55,766 nt of DNA from a virus. The notes under the pieces were generated by a model that worked only from the letters and a program-made list of their open reading frames with translations, was not told the DNA's origin and ran no database searches. The DNA lies in the IMG/VR virus record IMGVR_UViG_3300046171_000083, positions 1 to 55,766 of that record; one strand, 5' to 3'. The number at the start of each line of letters is the position of its first letter. Positions within the stretch are counted from its first letter, which is position 1. Positions 9,459 to 18,273 of the stretch are shown here, piece by piece. The translations under genes and the position numbers were made by a program.

Positions 9459-12400
9459 ACAAAATCAATTAATTATTTTAAGAGGCTTACAGTCTGGTTC
9501 TTTTAACAAAAATCAACAACTTGAAGCGATTAGATCTTTAAAAAATAATGTTGAAGATAGTGAAATTTCAGATTTAGTTAGCTCTCTATCTTTTTCTACT
9601 TTGAATGCTAATAAAGATTTAAAAACGATGGCTGATGAACGTAGAGGCCGTGATAGAGAAAACTTTGATTATACTACTGGCGGAGATGGAAAACTTCGCG
9701 CTCTTATGTCTTTTGGAGAGACTGAGGGAGATCGTGAAGCAATATTAAAAAGTCTTGTTGGTGAAGATGGATATGTTCGAGACAAAGGTGGACAACTTGC
9801 TTTAACCCCAACTGGTCAAAAAATAAGAGGTATGGATTCAGCAGGTAAAAATATCGTCATTGAGGACGAAGGTTTTTCAATGAGAGATTTTTCTGACTTT
9901 GCAGGAATTTTACCAGAAACTGTAGGTTCAATAGCAGGTGCAGTCATAGGTGGTGGGCCTTCTTTTGGTCTTGGTGCTGTAGCGGGTGCGGGTATAGGTG
10001 GCGCAGCAGGACAGGCTATTGAAGAATCAATTGAACAATTTCTTGGAGTGCAAACTCAAGGACTTGGTGATGTGGCTAAAGATGTTGCGGTTGAAGGTCT
10101 AATTGGAGCAGGTGGTGAAGTATTAGGTGCCGCAGTTATTGGTGCAGGTAGAAGAATTGTAGGTGGTGGTAGAAATCTTGCAGGTAGAGTTACAGGTGCG
10201 GGTAGCGCAGAAGAATTAGCTGAAAATAGACTAGCAAGAATGGAGAGCATGGTTGAGAGAGATTATGTACCTTCTATGGAAGCTATGGGTGCTCCAAGAT
10301 TTTTAGGTTTTGGGCAAAAAGTTCTTGAAAATATAGGAAAAGTAGAAAGCAGAATCCAAAACAATGTGCGAGTAGCATTGTCAGAAAAAGATCAATTTTT
10401 ACAAGGATTAAAAGGAACAGAAGTAGAAGAATTGGGAGAAACGGCATCTACTTTAACACCTAGAAAATTTGATGAACTTACAAAAATTAGAAACTCTAGT
10501 CAGAAAAAAATATTAAAAGCAGTTGATGATAGTATCAATTTACTTACAAAATCTGTAGATTCAAATGTAGACTTAAATGCCTCTACATTAAACGCAATAA
10601 CTGATGCTTTCGCTAAATTTGGAAATGATACAGTAGATCAGTTTGATGAAGTCGATACAATTTTAAGTCAGATAAAAAGTAAACAAAAAGTATTAGATCC
10701 AGAAACAGGTAAACGTGTTCCAATCAGTGGAGATAAAATACCTCTTTTTAATGTAAGTGGTTTAAGATCTCCATTAGATGATTACATGAAAGAGATGAGA
10801 AACTTAGCTGATCCCGCAGCGACAGAAATAAATACATTCTTAAAAACCACAAATGCAGAAGGGGCAACATTTAGAGATTTAACTAATTTGAGAAAAAGTA
10901 TAAATGATAGTTTATATTTTGGTGGTAATGTTTCTACAAAAGCTTTTGGTGTTTTAGAAACCCTTCGTGGCACAATAGATGATATGATGGACACTAGATT
11001 AATTGAAAATATGATTGATCCAAATTCTTTAAGAGGTACAGCAGATTTAACAAAATTAAAATTAGCAGCTAAAAAAAGAAAAATAGCAATGGCTAATTAT
11101 AGAGAAGGTATTCAAAGATTTGAAAAACTTTCCAGACTAAGATTAGTTAGATCTGTTCGTGATTTGCAAAGATTAGATGGTTATGAACCCAAAGCCATAT
11201 CTGATAGATTTGTTGATAATGTTATTAAGGGAGATTCTCCTGAAACATTAGAAGCAGTTTTAAAAGCAGCAGACAATCCTCAAGAGTTAAAAGATGCATT
11301 TGCTCGTAGTTTTTTAAAAGACGCTTTGCAAAAAGGTAAAATTGATGAATTAAATCCTGATAGGTTTAATGGGAGAACTTTTGCTGATAGAGTTAGGAGC
11401 CTTGGAACAACAGGTCCAAAACTCTTTGGAAAAGATTGGAAAAAAATTAATGAATTAGCCAATGAGATATCAATTACGAGTGCAAAAACTAATATCACTA
11501 AAAATGAAGTAGATAAAATATTAGATTTAAATGGCACTAGCCCAATATCTTTAGGAATGAAAGATCTTTTAGACGCTCAAGTTAATTTAAATAATGCAAA
11601 CAAAAGAACAATTCTTAAAAAACTAAATGATAATGAATATGAAACTTTTGATGCTGTTGCACAGGCATTAACACAACCTACCCTTAGTCAAAACGAAGTC
11701 ATAAAAATGATGCGTTTTTTTGATGATAACCCAGAATTTAAACAAAATATGAAAAATGTTGTTCTTCAAGATATTTTGTCTGTTGTTGATGACCAGGTAT
11801 TTTCAAATTCTAAAAAAGCAGGTGGATTAAAAGAGGTTCTTAAAAAATATAAACGAGGAACTTTAAAACAAATATTAGGTGAAGATACAGAAGCTGCGAT
11901 ACAAGGATTTGCTGATGATTTAATAGATTTAGGTGATGTAGGCAAAGAAGGTGCTATTGCAGCAGGTTCTATTTGGGCAAACTTTTTTAAACATCCTATA
12001 AATACACTTACAACCGTTGGTAGGGCTAAAGTTATTTCTAATGCTGTATCAACACCTGAAGCGGCAAAGGCTTTTCTAGCAGCTAGAAGATCAGCAGGAA
12101 ACGATCCTAAAGCACAAGCGAGAGCAATGTTGGGTGCTCTTAATCAATCTATGGTTGATGAAGGTCTTGATATTGGTGGATCTGCATCAAAAGCGGGTAA
12201 AATTTTAAGCGGTGGATTAAGAACAGCAAGTCAAGGAACTAGAGCTATTCGTCAATCATTGCCTAGAGGAGTTGAGCTAGGGTCTTTTCAACAAGCAGAA
12301 AAACCCCGAACAAATGTTCCAGTTGTAACTCCTCCCGCTGTTGATTTTAGTTCAATTCCCATTCCTCAAGGACCAACCAGAAGAGCGCCTACTAGACCAC

Positions 12401-12525
12401 TAAGCCCAATAGAACAATTAAGACAAGATGCTTTTAGAAAAGCAAACATTCGACAGAGAGCAAAAGAAAACCCCGCAATAGCATCAACACTCTTGGGGGG
12501 TCTTGGTAGCGCAGGTCTTCTTTAG
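9451..12525 (+). CDS. Giant internal virion/DNA-ejection protein candidate
   Basis: At 1,024 aa this is the second longest product in the genome. Residues about 155-265 form a glycine-zipper region (GSIAGAVIGGGPSFGLGAVA..., AVIGAGRRIVGGG) able to insert in membranes, followed by about 600 residues of charged helices and a Pro/Arg-rich tail near the C-terminus (GPTRRAPTRPLSP). Large virion proteins with an amphipathic or glycine-zipper segment in podoviruses form the trans-envelope ejection channel. It starts 8 bp inside the previous gene. No lytic transglycosylase motif is visible. Confidence 0.65.
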   Translation: MNKQNQLIILRGLQSGSFNKNQQLEAIRSLKNNVEDSEISDLVSSLSFSTLNANKDLKTMADERRGRDRENFDYTTGGDGKLRALMSFGETEGDREAILKSLVGEDGYVRDKGGQLALTPTGQKIRGMDSAGKNIVIEDEGFSMRDFSDFAGILPETVGSIAGAVIGGGPSFGLGAVAGAGIGGAAGQAIEESIEQFLGVQTQGLGDVAKDVAVEGLIGAGGEVLGAAVIGAGRRIVGGGRNLAGRVTGAGSAEELAENRLARMESMVERDYVPSMEAMGAPRFLGFGQKVLENIGKVESRIQNNVRVALSEKDQFLQGLKGTEVEELGETASTLTPRKFDELTKIRNSSQKKILKAVDDSINLLTKSVDSNVDLNASTLNAITDAFAKFGNDTVDQFDEVDTILSQIKSKQKVLDPETGKRVPISGDKIPLFNVSGLRSPLDDYMKEMRNLADPAATEINTFLKTTNAEGATFRDLTNLRKSINDSLYFGGNVSTKAFGVLETLRGTIDDMMDTRLIENMIDPNSLRGTADLTKLKLAAKKRKIAMANYREGIQRFEKLSRLRLVRSVRDLQRLDGYEPKAISDRFVDNVIKGDSPETLEAVLKAADNPQELKDAFARSFLKDALQKGKIDELNPDRFNGRTFADRVRSLGTTGPKLFGKDWKKINELANEISITSAKTNITKNEVDKILDLNGTSPISLGMKDLLDAQVNLNNANKRTILKKLNDNEYETFDAVAQALTQPTLSQNEVIKMMRFFDDNPEFKQNMKNVVLQDILSVVDDQVFSNSKKAGGLKEVLKKYKRGTLKQILGEDTEAAIQGFADDLIDLGDVGKEGAIAAGSIWANFFKHPINTLTTVGRAKVISNAVSTPEAAKAFLAARRSAGNDPKAQARAMLGALNQSMVDEGLDIGGSASKAGKILSGGLRTASQGTRAIRQSLPRGVELGSFQQAEKPRTNVPVVTPPAVDFSSIPIPQGPTRRAPTRPLSPIEQLRQDAFRKANIRQRAKENPAIASTLLGGLGSAGLL

Positions 12526-12737
12526 TCCTCTATAACTGCTGAGATTCCCCCGACCATTGCTCTAGCAACTGGTGGTGGAGTCTTTTGAAGACCCTGACTT
12601 CTGTATTCTTCATCAACAAGCAAAGACAATTGCTGTGATATGTTTCGTCTTTCTTTATTTGCGATCTGTACGATCTTGTCATAAGTGTCTACATTGACAC
12701 CTATAGACTTGTATTTAGATGGTTTAGGCACTAGCAT
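12522..12737 (-). CDS. Ribbon-helix-helix-type regulator candidate
   Basis: This antisense gene encodes 71 aa from ATG 12737. Residues 9-44 (KYKSIGVNVDTYDKIVQIAN...) fit the beta-strand, helix, helix pattern of Arc/CopG/MetJ-type DNA-binding proteins: a short beta strand (SIGVNV), then DTYDKIVQIAN and ISQQLSLLVDEEY helices. It lies between late and early blocks, its stop overlaps the stop of the giant virion gene, and its start is 10 bp from the ATG of the divergent nuclease gene. A GGGAG stretch lies just before the ATG. Role as an early repressor is inference. Confidence 0.6.
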   Translation of the reverse strand: MLVPKPSKYKSIGVNVDTYDKIVQIANKERRNISQQLSLLVDEEYRSQGLQKTPPPVARAMVGGISAVIED

Positions 12738-12747
12738 AACTCCCACA

Positions 12748-13122
12748 ATGTACTCAAAACCAACATATAATCCCAAACTAAAAAGGTCAAGACCCAAGTA
12801 TGGTAATAAGAAAACTGTGGTTGATGGGGTAAAGTTTGATTCTAAATGGGAATCACAACGGTATCTTTATTTAAAATCTTTAGAAAAAGCAGAACGAATT
12901 AAAAATCTTACTTTGCAACCCAAGTTTCTTATTACTGTGAACGGACAAAAGATTTGTGCATACATAGCAGATTTTGAATATGATAAAGAACATGCAAGCG
13001 GTGAGTGGGAACATATTATCGAAGATGCAAAAGGTATGGAAACCCCTGAATTTAAACTAAAAAAGAAGCTTATGAAAGCTGTTCATAATATTGATATCTA
13101 TCTTTCTAAAAAAAATAGTTGA
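12748..13122 (+). CDS. DUF1064-type phage endonuclease (resolvase-like)
   Basis: From ATG 12748 the product is 124 aa; a GTG at 12685 would add 21 residues. YGNKKTVVDGVKFDSKWESQ, then RYLYLKSLEKAERIKNLTLQ, YIADFEY and EDAKGMETPEFKLKKKLM match the DUF1064 family, a restriction-like PD-(D/E)XK fold proposed to act as a Holliday junction or branched-DNA nuclease. Likely active residues are E in KWES, D in YIADFEY, and the E/D-x-K of EDAKG. It opens the replication and recombination block, consistent with resolving replication or packaging intermediates. Confidence 0.8.
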   Translation: MYSKPTYNPKLKRSRPKYGNKKTVVDGVKFDSKWESQRYLYLKSLEKAERIKNLTLQPKFLITVNGQKICAYIADFEYDKEHASGEWEHIIEDAKGMETPEFKLKKKLMKAVHNIDIYLSKKNS

Positions 13123-13147
13123 CATAGATCCCATACTTTTCTAAGTT
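13119..13147 (+). promoter_or_regulatory. Sigma70-like promoter before the recombination operon
   Basis: A perfect -35 TTGACA (13119-13124) is followed 17 bp later by TAAGTT, a weak -10. The octamer TCCCATAC (13129-13136) lies in the spacer and recurs near other early promoters. The next CDS begins at 13178. Confidence 0.45.
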
Positions 13148-13177
13148 GAAATCTCTAGAACTAAAGAAAGTATTATT

Positions 13178-13576
13178 ATGGACAGTATAAAACTGCTCAG
13201 TGAAAGAGATGAACTCAAAGAGCATATTGATATGCTCAGGGGTGAACTCAAGGATCTTGAAGAGCAAATCAAAGACACTTTTTATACCCAGGCTCGTGAT
13301 GCGTTACGGGCAGACGGTAAAGATTTTGGCACCACACACATGATTGCAGGTAATCAAAAGCTTAAAGCTAAGGTTACTAAAAAGGTCGTGTGGGATCAGA
13401 ATGAATTAGGCTGTGTATTGGAGGCAATGGCTCCAGAAGACGCACAGCACTATGGGAAGCTTACGATTACAGTTGATGAGCGTAAGTATACAGCAGCACC
13501 ACCCGCTATCAAATCGTTACTTGAACCTTGCCGTAGCGTTGAAGTTGGTGGATTTACAGTAGAAGTGGATAATTAA
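13178..13576 (+). CDS. Conserved early phage protein, coiled-coil N-terminus
   Basis: A 132-aa protein with a clear coiled coil at residues 8-32 (RDELKEHIDMLRGELKDLEE) and a mixed alpha/beta C-terminal part (KLTITVDERKYTAAPPAI...). It stands one base before the Sak4-like ATPase gene, in the position where small conserved proteins occur in phage recombination operons. The function is unknown. Confidence 0.6.
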   Translation: MDSIKLLSERDELKEHIDMLRGELKDLEEQIKDTFYTQARDALRADGKDFGTTHMIAGNQKLKAKVTKKVVWDQNELGCVLEAMAPEDAQHYGKLTITVDERKYTAAPPAIKSLLEPCRSVEVGGFTVEVDN

Positions 13577-13577
13577 T

Positions 13578-14450
13578 ATGAGTTTACAAATTATTTCTGC
13601 TGAACAGCGTCTTGCGGAAAAGCGTGGTCACAAGGTTGTGGTCTGCGGTGCAAGCGGTGTTGGCAAAACAACCTTGGCTCGAACTCTTGAGCCACACTCG
13701 ACACTATTTATGGATTTGGAAGCAGGGGATGCAGCAATCGAAGGATATGAGATTGATGTTATTCGCCCTCAAACATGGATAGATTGTCGTGACTTTGCTT
13801 GTTATTTAGGAGGTCCAAACCCTTCTTTGGCAGAAGATCAACCATATAGTGGGGCACATTATGAGTATGTGTGTCAGCATTTTGGTGATCCAGAACAGAC
13901 AATCAATAAGTATGAAACTCTGTTCATTGATTCGATTACGGTTGCAGGGCGATTGTGTTTTCAATGGTGTACGCAGCAACCAGATTCAAGGTCTGATAGA
14001 ACAGGCAAACTTGATACTCGTGCAGCTTATGGTTTGCATGGGCGCGAAATGATGGGGTGGCTTACACAGCTACAACACATTCGCTCAAAGAATGTAATCT
14101 TTGTTGGGATTTTAGATGAAGTTACCGATGATTATGGACGCAAGCAATATGCGTTGCAAATCGAAGGGTCTAAAACTGGCAGAGAATTACCAGGGATCGT
14201 AGATGAAGTGATCACGATGGCTGTTATGGCGGGAGACAACGGCCCTTATCGTGCCTTCATCTGCGGTGCCTTAAATGAATGGGGCTATCCTGCAAAGGAT
14301 CGCTCTGGTAGGCTTGATACACTTGAAGAGCCACATCTTGGTAAACTATTAAATAAAATGAGTGTTGGAGCACCACAGGCGGAAAGGCCACTTAATTTTG
14401 TAGATCCAAACACTCAGCATTCTAGCGAAGGAGAATTAGAAAATGCTTAA
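13578..14450 (+). CDS. Sak4-like RecA-fold ATPase (AAA_24), single-strand annealing/recombination
   Basis: The 290-aa protein carries Walker A GASGVGKTT at residues 28-36, a following strand with TLFMDLEAGD, and Walker B ETLFIDSI at about 113-120. A Gln-containing strand (NVIFVGILDE) follows. This layout matches phage Sak4-type recombinases, which are RecA-core ATPases that act with a partner SSB. The partner SSB-like gene overlaps its end by 8 bp, which strongly supports the assignment. It would promote strand annealing or recombination-dependent replication. Confidence 0.8.
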   Translation: MSLQIISAEQRLAEKRGHKVVVCGASGVGKTTLARTLEPHSTLFMDLEAGDAAIEGYEIDVIRPQTWIDCRDFACYLGGPNPSLAEDQPYSGAHYEYVCQHFGDPEQTINKYETLFIDSITVAGRLCFQWCTQQPDSRSDRTGKLDTRAAYGLHGREMMGWLTQLQHIRSKNVIFVGILDEVTDDYGRKQYALQIEGSKTGRELPGIVDEVITMAVMAGDNGPYRAFICGALNEWGYPAKDRSGRLDTLEEPHLGKLLNKMSVGAPQAERPLNFVDPNTQHSSEGELENA

Positions 14451-15066
14451 TCTAAATAATGCAAACGTATCAGATGCTCCACAAATGGAGCGAACATTAA
14501 TTCCTGCGGGTACAGTATGTCGTGCAGTTGTAAATGTTAAACTTGGTGACATGGAAATTCCAGAGTTTGGAACAGGTCAGTGGTTTAAGAAATCTCAAAC
14601 ATCTAAGGCAAAATGGATGGAGTTGGAGTTTACCGTCATTGGCGGTGAGCATGACAAACGTAAGTTCTGGGACAAAATCTTTGTCGATGGCGATAAGATG
14701 AGTCCAAACGGCATTCCAGTAACTAAAGAGATTGGTTTGTCCACTCTTAGAATGATTATTGAAAGTGCATTTAATATCGTTCCAACCGATACTTCAGCCG
14801 AAGCACAGGCTCGTAGACAGATCTCAGGAGTAAATGACTTGAATGGTATGGAGATTTGCGCTAAAGTTGGAATTGATAAAGGAACAAATGGATATGCGGA
14901 TAAGAATAAGTTAACCGCAGCCATGACACCTAACCAAAAGGATTTTATCCCTTCTGGTCAAGCGCCAATGTCTCAGACACCTGCTTCAAGTCAGCAGATG
15001 GCGCAACCACAGCAACAGGCACAGCCCGTAGCTAGTGGTGCAGTACCAAGTTGGGCTAATCGCTAA
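14443..15066 (+). CDS. Phage single-strand DNA-binding protein-like (DUF669-like)
   Basis: The 207-aa protein has an OB-fold-like N-terminal region (PAGTVCRAVVNVKLGDMEIP, KWMELEFTVIGGEHDKRKFW) with alternating beta strands, then a flexible Gln/Pro-rich tail (residues 170-200) ending SWANR. This combination beside a Sak4-like ATPase is typical of phage SSB-like proteins. It would coat ssDNA and recruit the recombinase. The family call is from pattern recognition. Confidence 0.65.
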   Translation: MLNLNNANVSDAPQMERTLIPAGTVCRAVVNVKLGDMEIPEFGTGQWFKKSQTSKAKWMELEFTVIGGEHDKRKFWDKIFVDGDKMSPNGIPVTKEIGLSTLRMIIESAFNIVPTDTSAEAQARRQISGVNDLNGMEICAKVGIDKGTNGYADKNKLTAAMTPNQKDFIPSGQAPMSQTPASSQQMAQPQQQAQPVASGAVPSWANR

Positions 15067-15105
15067 TCTAGCGGCACAGGTTTACTTCACCTGCTAGACC
15101 ACCGA

Positions 15106-15139
15106 AGGGGAGCGGTGGGCCAAATACTCCCCCTCTTTT
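15106..15139 (+). terminator. Hairpin, possible attenuator/terminator between SSB-like gene and helicase
   Basis: AGGGGAG (15106-15112) can pair with CTCCCCCT (15127-15134), followed by CTTTTC. A second imperfect inverted pair, TCTAGC/GCTAGA, lies just upstream (15068-15098). The T-run is short, so partial termination or mRNA processing is as likely as full termination. Confidence 0.4.
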
Positions 15140-15161
15140 CTAGACAAATGGAGTCCCCAAT

Positions 15162-16826
15162 ATGTTACTGCGCCCTTATCAAGAGGCCGCTGTTAGTGAT
15201 GCGTGTAAGGCATTAGATAAACACGGTAATACAATTGTTGTAGCACCTACTGGAGCAGGTAAGACAATTATGCTCTCCGCGCTCGTAGGTGAACGCTACA
15301 AAGACGGTAAAAAGATTTTGGTGATGCAACACCGCGATGAGCTTGTAGATCAAAACAAGTCCAAGTTTGAACGCATCAACCCATATATTACAACAAGCAT
15401 TGTGAACGGCACAGTTAAGAATTGGGATGGTAATACAATCTTCTCAATGGTGCAGACAATCTCACGCGAGAGAAACCTAAGAGATCGCCCAAAATTTGAT
15501 ATGGTTGTTGTGGATGAAAGCCACCATGCAGCAGCCGATACATACTTAAAAGTTATTAACGCGGTAAAAGATGACAATCCAAACGCAGAGATTGTTGGCT
15601 TTACTGCAACACCGAATCGTGGCGATGGCAAAGGGCTACGCAGCGTTTTCAATAATTGCTCACATCAGATCGAAATCACAACATTGATTCGTGAAGGATT
15701 TTTGGTTTCACCTAAATCATACGTCATTGATTGTGGTGTAGGCGAACAGCTTAATAACGTATCTCGTAGGGGTAACGACTTTGACATGGAGCAAGTCGAA
15801 GCCATTATGAACCACAAAGTCATCAATGAGAAAGTTGTAACAGAGTGGATAGATCGTGCAGATGGACGTAAGACAGTTGTGTTTTGTAGCACAGTTAAAC
15901 ATGCAGAAGATTTATTAGAATCGTTTATAGAGCATGAGGTTGATGCCAAGCTTGTAACTGGCGAGACACCAAAGGATGAAAGAGCCGAAACACTACATGA
16001 GCTTGCCTATGGTGATCTTGAAGTGGTTGTGAACGTGTCAGTATTGACTGAGGGCTTTGACGCTCCTGCCGTGTCTTGTATCGTTCTTATGAGGCCATGT
16101 TCACAAAAGGGTACGATGGTTCAAATGATTGGTCGTGGTTTACGCACGATTGATCCAGAAGAGTTCCCTGGCATTGTCAAAACAGATTGTTTGGTTCTTG
16201 ATTTTGGTACGAGTGTTCTTACGCACGGATCTCTTGAGGACTCAGTTAATCTTGATGATCGTGAAAAAGGTGAGGCACCCTTAAAAGAATGTCCAGAGTG
16301 CGAGTCTTTTATTCCTATGGGTTCTCAGGAGTGTCCAATATGTGGACATCTCTTTGAGTCCGAAAAAGAAGAGAAGGAAGAACTATCTGCATTTACAATG
16401 ACAGAATACGATTTGATGCAAATGTCACCGTTCCGTTGGATTGATTTGTTTGGTGATGGCAGCTTGCGTATGGCGATGGGTTTTGAAGGATTTGTCGGTG
16501 TGGCAAACACATCGGGGTTATCTATCTCTTTTGGTAGGACAAAAAGTGGGAGAGTGCAGCTTAAAGTCCTTGCCGTAGGCGGTAGCGCACAGGCTACAGC
16601 AGCCGCAGATGATTTCTTGCGCGAAATAGAAGATGGCGGTGCCGCCAAGAAAACAAAGAGATGGCTAGATCAGAGAGCCACAGAGAAACAACGTGAGCAT
16701 TTACGCAAGCAAGGTATTGAAGTTGGTTTAATGGACTTCTCATGGACTAAATACAGAGCCGCATGCATGCTTAATTTCATGTGGAATAAAACAGTAATTG
16801 AACAGGCAGTGGAGAAATACCTATGA
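15162..16826 (+). CDS. SF2 DEAD/DEAH-type helicase with C-terminal zinc ribbon
   Basis: The 554-aa protein contains motif I APTGAGKT (residues 28-35), motif II DESHH near 120, motif III GFTATPNR near 149, motif V VSVLTEGFDAP and motif VI MVQMIGRGLRT. A four-Cys knuckle (CPECESF...CPICGH) at about 374-394 follows the helicase core. The set is typical of RecG/UvsW-like or type-I restriction-like helicases encoded by phages. It probably unwinds branched DNA or R-loops during replication. The start ATG 15162 follows a possible attenuator. Its stop overlaps the next ATG (ATGA). Confidence 0.9.
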   Translation: MLLRPYQEAAVSDACKALDKHGNTIVVAPTGAGKTIMLSALVGERYKDGKKILVMQHRDELVDQNKSKFERINPYITTSIVNGTVKNWDGNTIFSMVQTISRERNLRDRPKFDMVVVDESHHAAADTYLKVINAVKDDNPNAEIVGFTATPNRGDGKGLRSVFNNCSHQIEITTLIREGFLVSPKSYVIDCGVGEQLNNVSRRGNDFDMEQVEAIMNHKVINEKVVTEWIDRADGRKTVVFCSTVKHAEDLLESFIEHEVDAKLVTGETPKDERAETLHELAYGDLEVVVNVSVLTEGFDAPAVSCIVLMRPCSQKGTMVQMIGRGLRTIDPEEFPGIVKTDCLVLDFGTSVLTHGSLEDSVNLDDREKGEAPLKECPECESFIPMGSQECPICGHLFESEKEEKEELSAFTMTEYDLMQMSPFRWIDLFGDGSLRMAMGFEGFVGVANTSGLSISFGRTKSGRVQLKVLAVGGSAQATAAADDFLREIEDGGAAKKTKRWLDQRATEKQREHLRKQGIEVGLMDFSWTKYRAACMLNFMWNKTVIEQAVEKYL

Positions 16827-16975
16827 TACGTTGGGCAGTTTATGATGATGGGCTTAAGAGTTTGGGACAATGGCAAACTTATTGCAGTTCTCCAACATCT
16901 GATTTTAAATACATTTTGTCTGATTTGGCGTTATGGTTAAGACATAACGATAAAGAGAGGCAAGAGGATGGCTAG
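16823..16975 (+). CDS. Small protein, unknown function
   Basis: A 50-aa frame overlapping the helicase stop as ATGA. It begins MIRWAVYDDGLKSLGQWQTY and is rich in Trp and Asp. Its end overlaps the next start (16968). The coupled overlaps support expression, but no family is visible. Confidence 0.5.
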   Translation: MIRWAVYDDGLKSLGQWQTYCSSPTSDFKYILSDLALWLRHNDKERQEDG

Positions 16976-17278
16976 GTTTGAACTCGTTTTATCATTAGCC
17001 AAGCGTAATGATGATAACGAATTATATACAGAAGAAACTGATATGTGTGCTTTTGTAAAAACCTCAAAGATTTAGAGGAAATCACAGATACAGCAAACGA
17101 AGTTATTAAAGAAGAAATAGGCGAATCAGAGGAAGGAGAAGTTTTGTTCGGGTCAGCAGATGTTATCATAAACAATCTTACAGTTCTTATGCTGCAATAC
17201 ACGAATAGCGAACTTCCAAGAGATGAAATGGATGAAATAATTGATTTATTAACAGAACCACAAGGAGCAATGCATTGA
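16968..17278 (+). CDS. Small acidic early protein, interrupted by a -1 shift near 17060
   Basis: The frame from ATG 16968 (MARFELVLSLAKRNDDNELY...) stops at 17076, while the +2 frame from 17045 continues ...KNLKDLEEITDTANEVIKEE... to 17278. Adding one A to the AAAAA run at 17058-17062 joins them as ...CAFVKNLKDLEEITD..., about 103 aa. The product is acidic and helical and has no recognised family. A missing base in the homopolymer is the simplest cause. Confidence 0.5.
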
Positions 17279-17493
17279 TAGAAGAAAGAAAGCCAGTAGA
17301 AGAATTGGCGTTTATATTAGAAAAATTCGGATGGGACACCAAGTTTTGTGACCTAACAGAAGATCAAGTCTACACACTTATATTCGGATTACAGGCAGCA
17401 AAAGATATATCATCGGAGATTGAAATTGGGAAGCTCGAAGAAAATTACTTTAAGTCAACGGGCACTTGGCCCCCTACAAGTATCCCGTTCTGA
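17275..17493 (+). CDS. Small early protein, unknown function
   Basis: A 72-aa frame starting at TTG 17275, which overlaps the previous stop (TTGA). It reads IEERKPVEELAFILEKFGWD... and ends in a Pro-rich tail. The last 68 bp overlap the nuclease gene in another frame. No ATG is available; the alternative is that only its N-terminal part is translated. Confidence 0.4.
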   Translation: MIEERKPVEELAFILEKFGWDTKFCDLTEDQVYTLIFGLQAAKDISSEIEIGKLEENYFKSTGTWPPTSIPF

Positions 17494-18211
17494 TCCTGTA
17501 ATAGAGTCTATAGCAAAAGCTGTAGACCGAGGAATTGTTCGGCTTAATGAGCGAAGAGAGCGGCGGAAGTACCTGGGAGCGTCAAGTATTGGCGATGAGT
17601 GCAGCCGTAAAATTCAGTATCGTTACCTAAATTACCCTCAAGATGAGAACTCTGGCTTTAGCGCACAGACATTACGCATCTTTGAGTTCGGTCATGGGAT
17701 CGAAGATTACGCAGCCAAGTGGATTAAAGATGCAGGCTTTGATCTCAGGACAGAAGACAAGATGGGAGAGCAGTTTGGTTTTTCAATCGCTGATGATGAA
17801 ATCAAAGGACATATAGATGGGGTTATCTGTGATGGTCCTGTTGATATGGGCTACCCATCTTTGTGGGAAAACAAGTCAGCGAAAGACAGCAAATGGAAAG
17901 CTTTTCAACGCATGGGTGTAGCAAAAGCCAATCCCACATATGCAACGCAGATCGCTCTGTATCAGGCTTACATGGATCTAACAGAATGCCCTGCATTGTT
18001 TACAGTCGTGAATAAAAATACGTCTGAAATATACTACGAATTAGTTCCTTTTGATAAGGAGTTGGCACAGGCAGCAAGTGATAAGGCAGTAAATATCTTG
18101 ACTGCATCAAAAGCAGGTGACATTCTACCTCGCATAGCTCAGAGCAAAGATTTTTATCTTTGCAAGTTTTGTGAGTTTAGGGAGACTTGTTGGAAAGATG
18201 AATGTAATTAG
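17426..18211 (+). CDS. Cas4/RecB-like PD-(D/E)XK exonuclease with Fe-S cysteines
   Basis: The start is assigned to TTG 17426, six bases after a GGAG; product 261 aa. A first cysteine is in IGDECSRKIQYRYL, the nuclease core is GHIDGVI (Asp) followed by LWENKSAK (Glu-x-Lys), then a conserved QIALYQAYM helix, and a terminal CKFCEFRETCW provides three more cysteines. One N-terminal plus three C-terminal cysteines around a RecB-type nuclease is the Cas4/AddB iron-sulphur arrangement. It is likely a phage exonuclease producing single strands for the Sak4-like annealing system. Confidence 0.8.
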   Translation: MGSSKKITLSQRALGPLQVSRSDPVIESIAKAVDRGIVRLNERRERRKYLGASSIGDECSRKIQYRYLNYPQDENSGFSAQTLRIFEFGHGIEDYAAKWIKDAGFDLRTEDKMGEQFGFSIADDEIKGHIDGVICDGPVDMGYPSLWENKSAKDSKWKAFQRMGVAKANPTYATQIALYQAYMDLTECPALFTVVNKNTSEIYYELVPFDKELAQAASDKAVNILTASKAGDILPRIAQSKDFYLCKFCEFRETCWKDECN

Positions 18212-18240
18212 GGGTCAGCACCGTGTCAATGCTAACCCCT
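18210..18240 (+). promoter_or_regulatory. Intergenic hairpin upstream of primase-helicase
   Basis: AGGGGTCAGC (18210-18219) pairs with GCTAACCCCT (18231-18240), 9 of 10 positions. No T-run follows, so this looks like an mRNA structure or protein site rather than a terminator. It lies in the 62-bp gap before the primase-helicase. Confidence 0.4.
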
Positions 18241-18273
18241 TGAAGTGGTAAATACGAGTATGAGGACAATATA

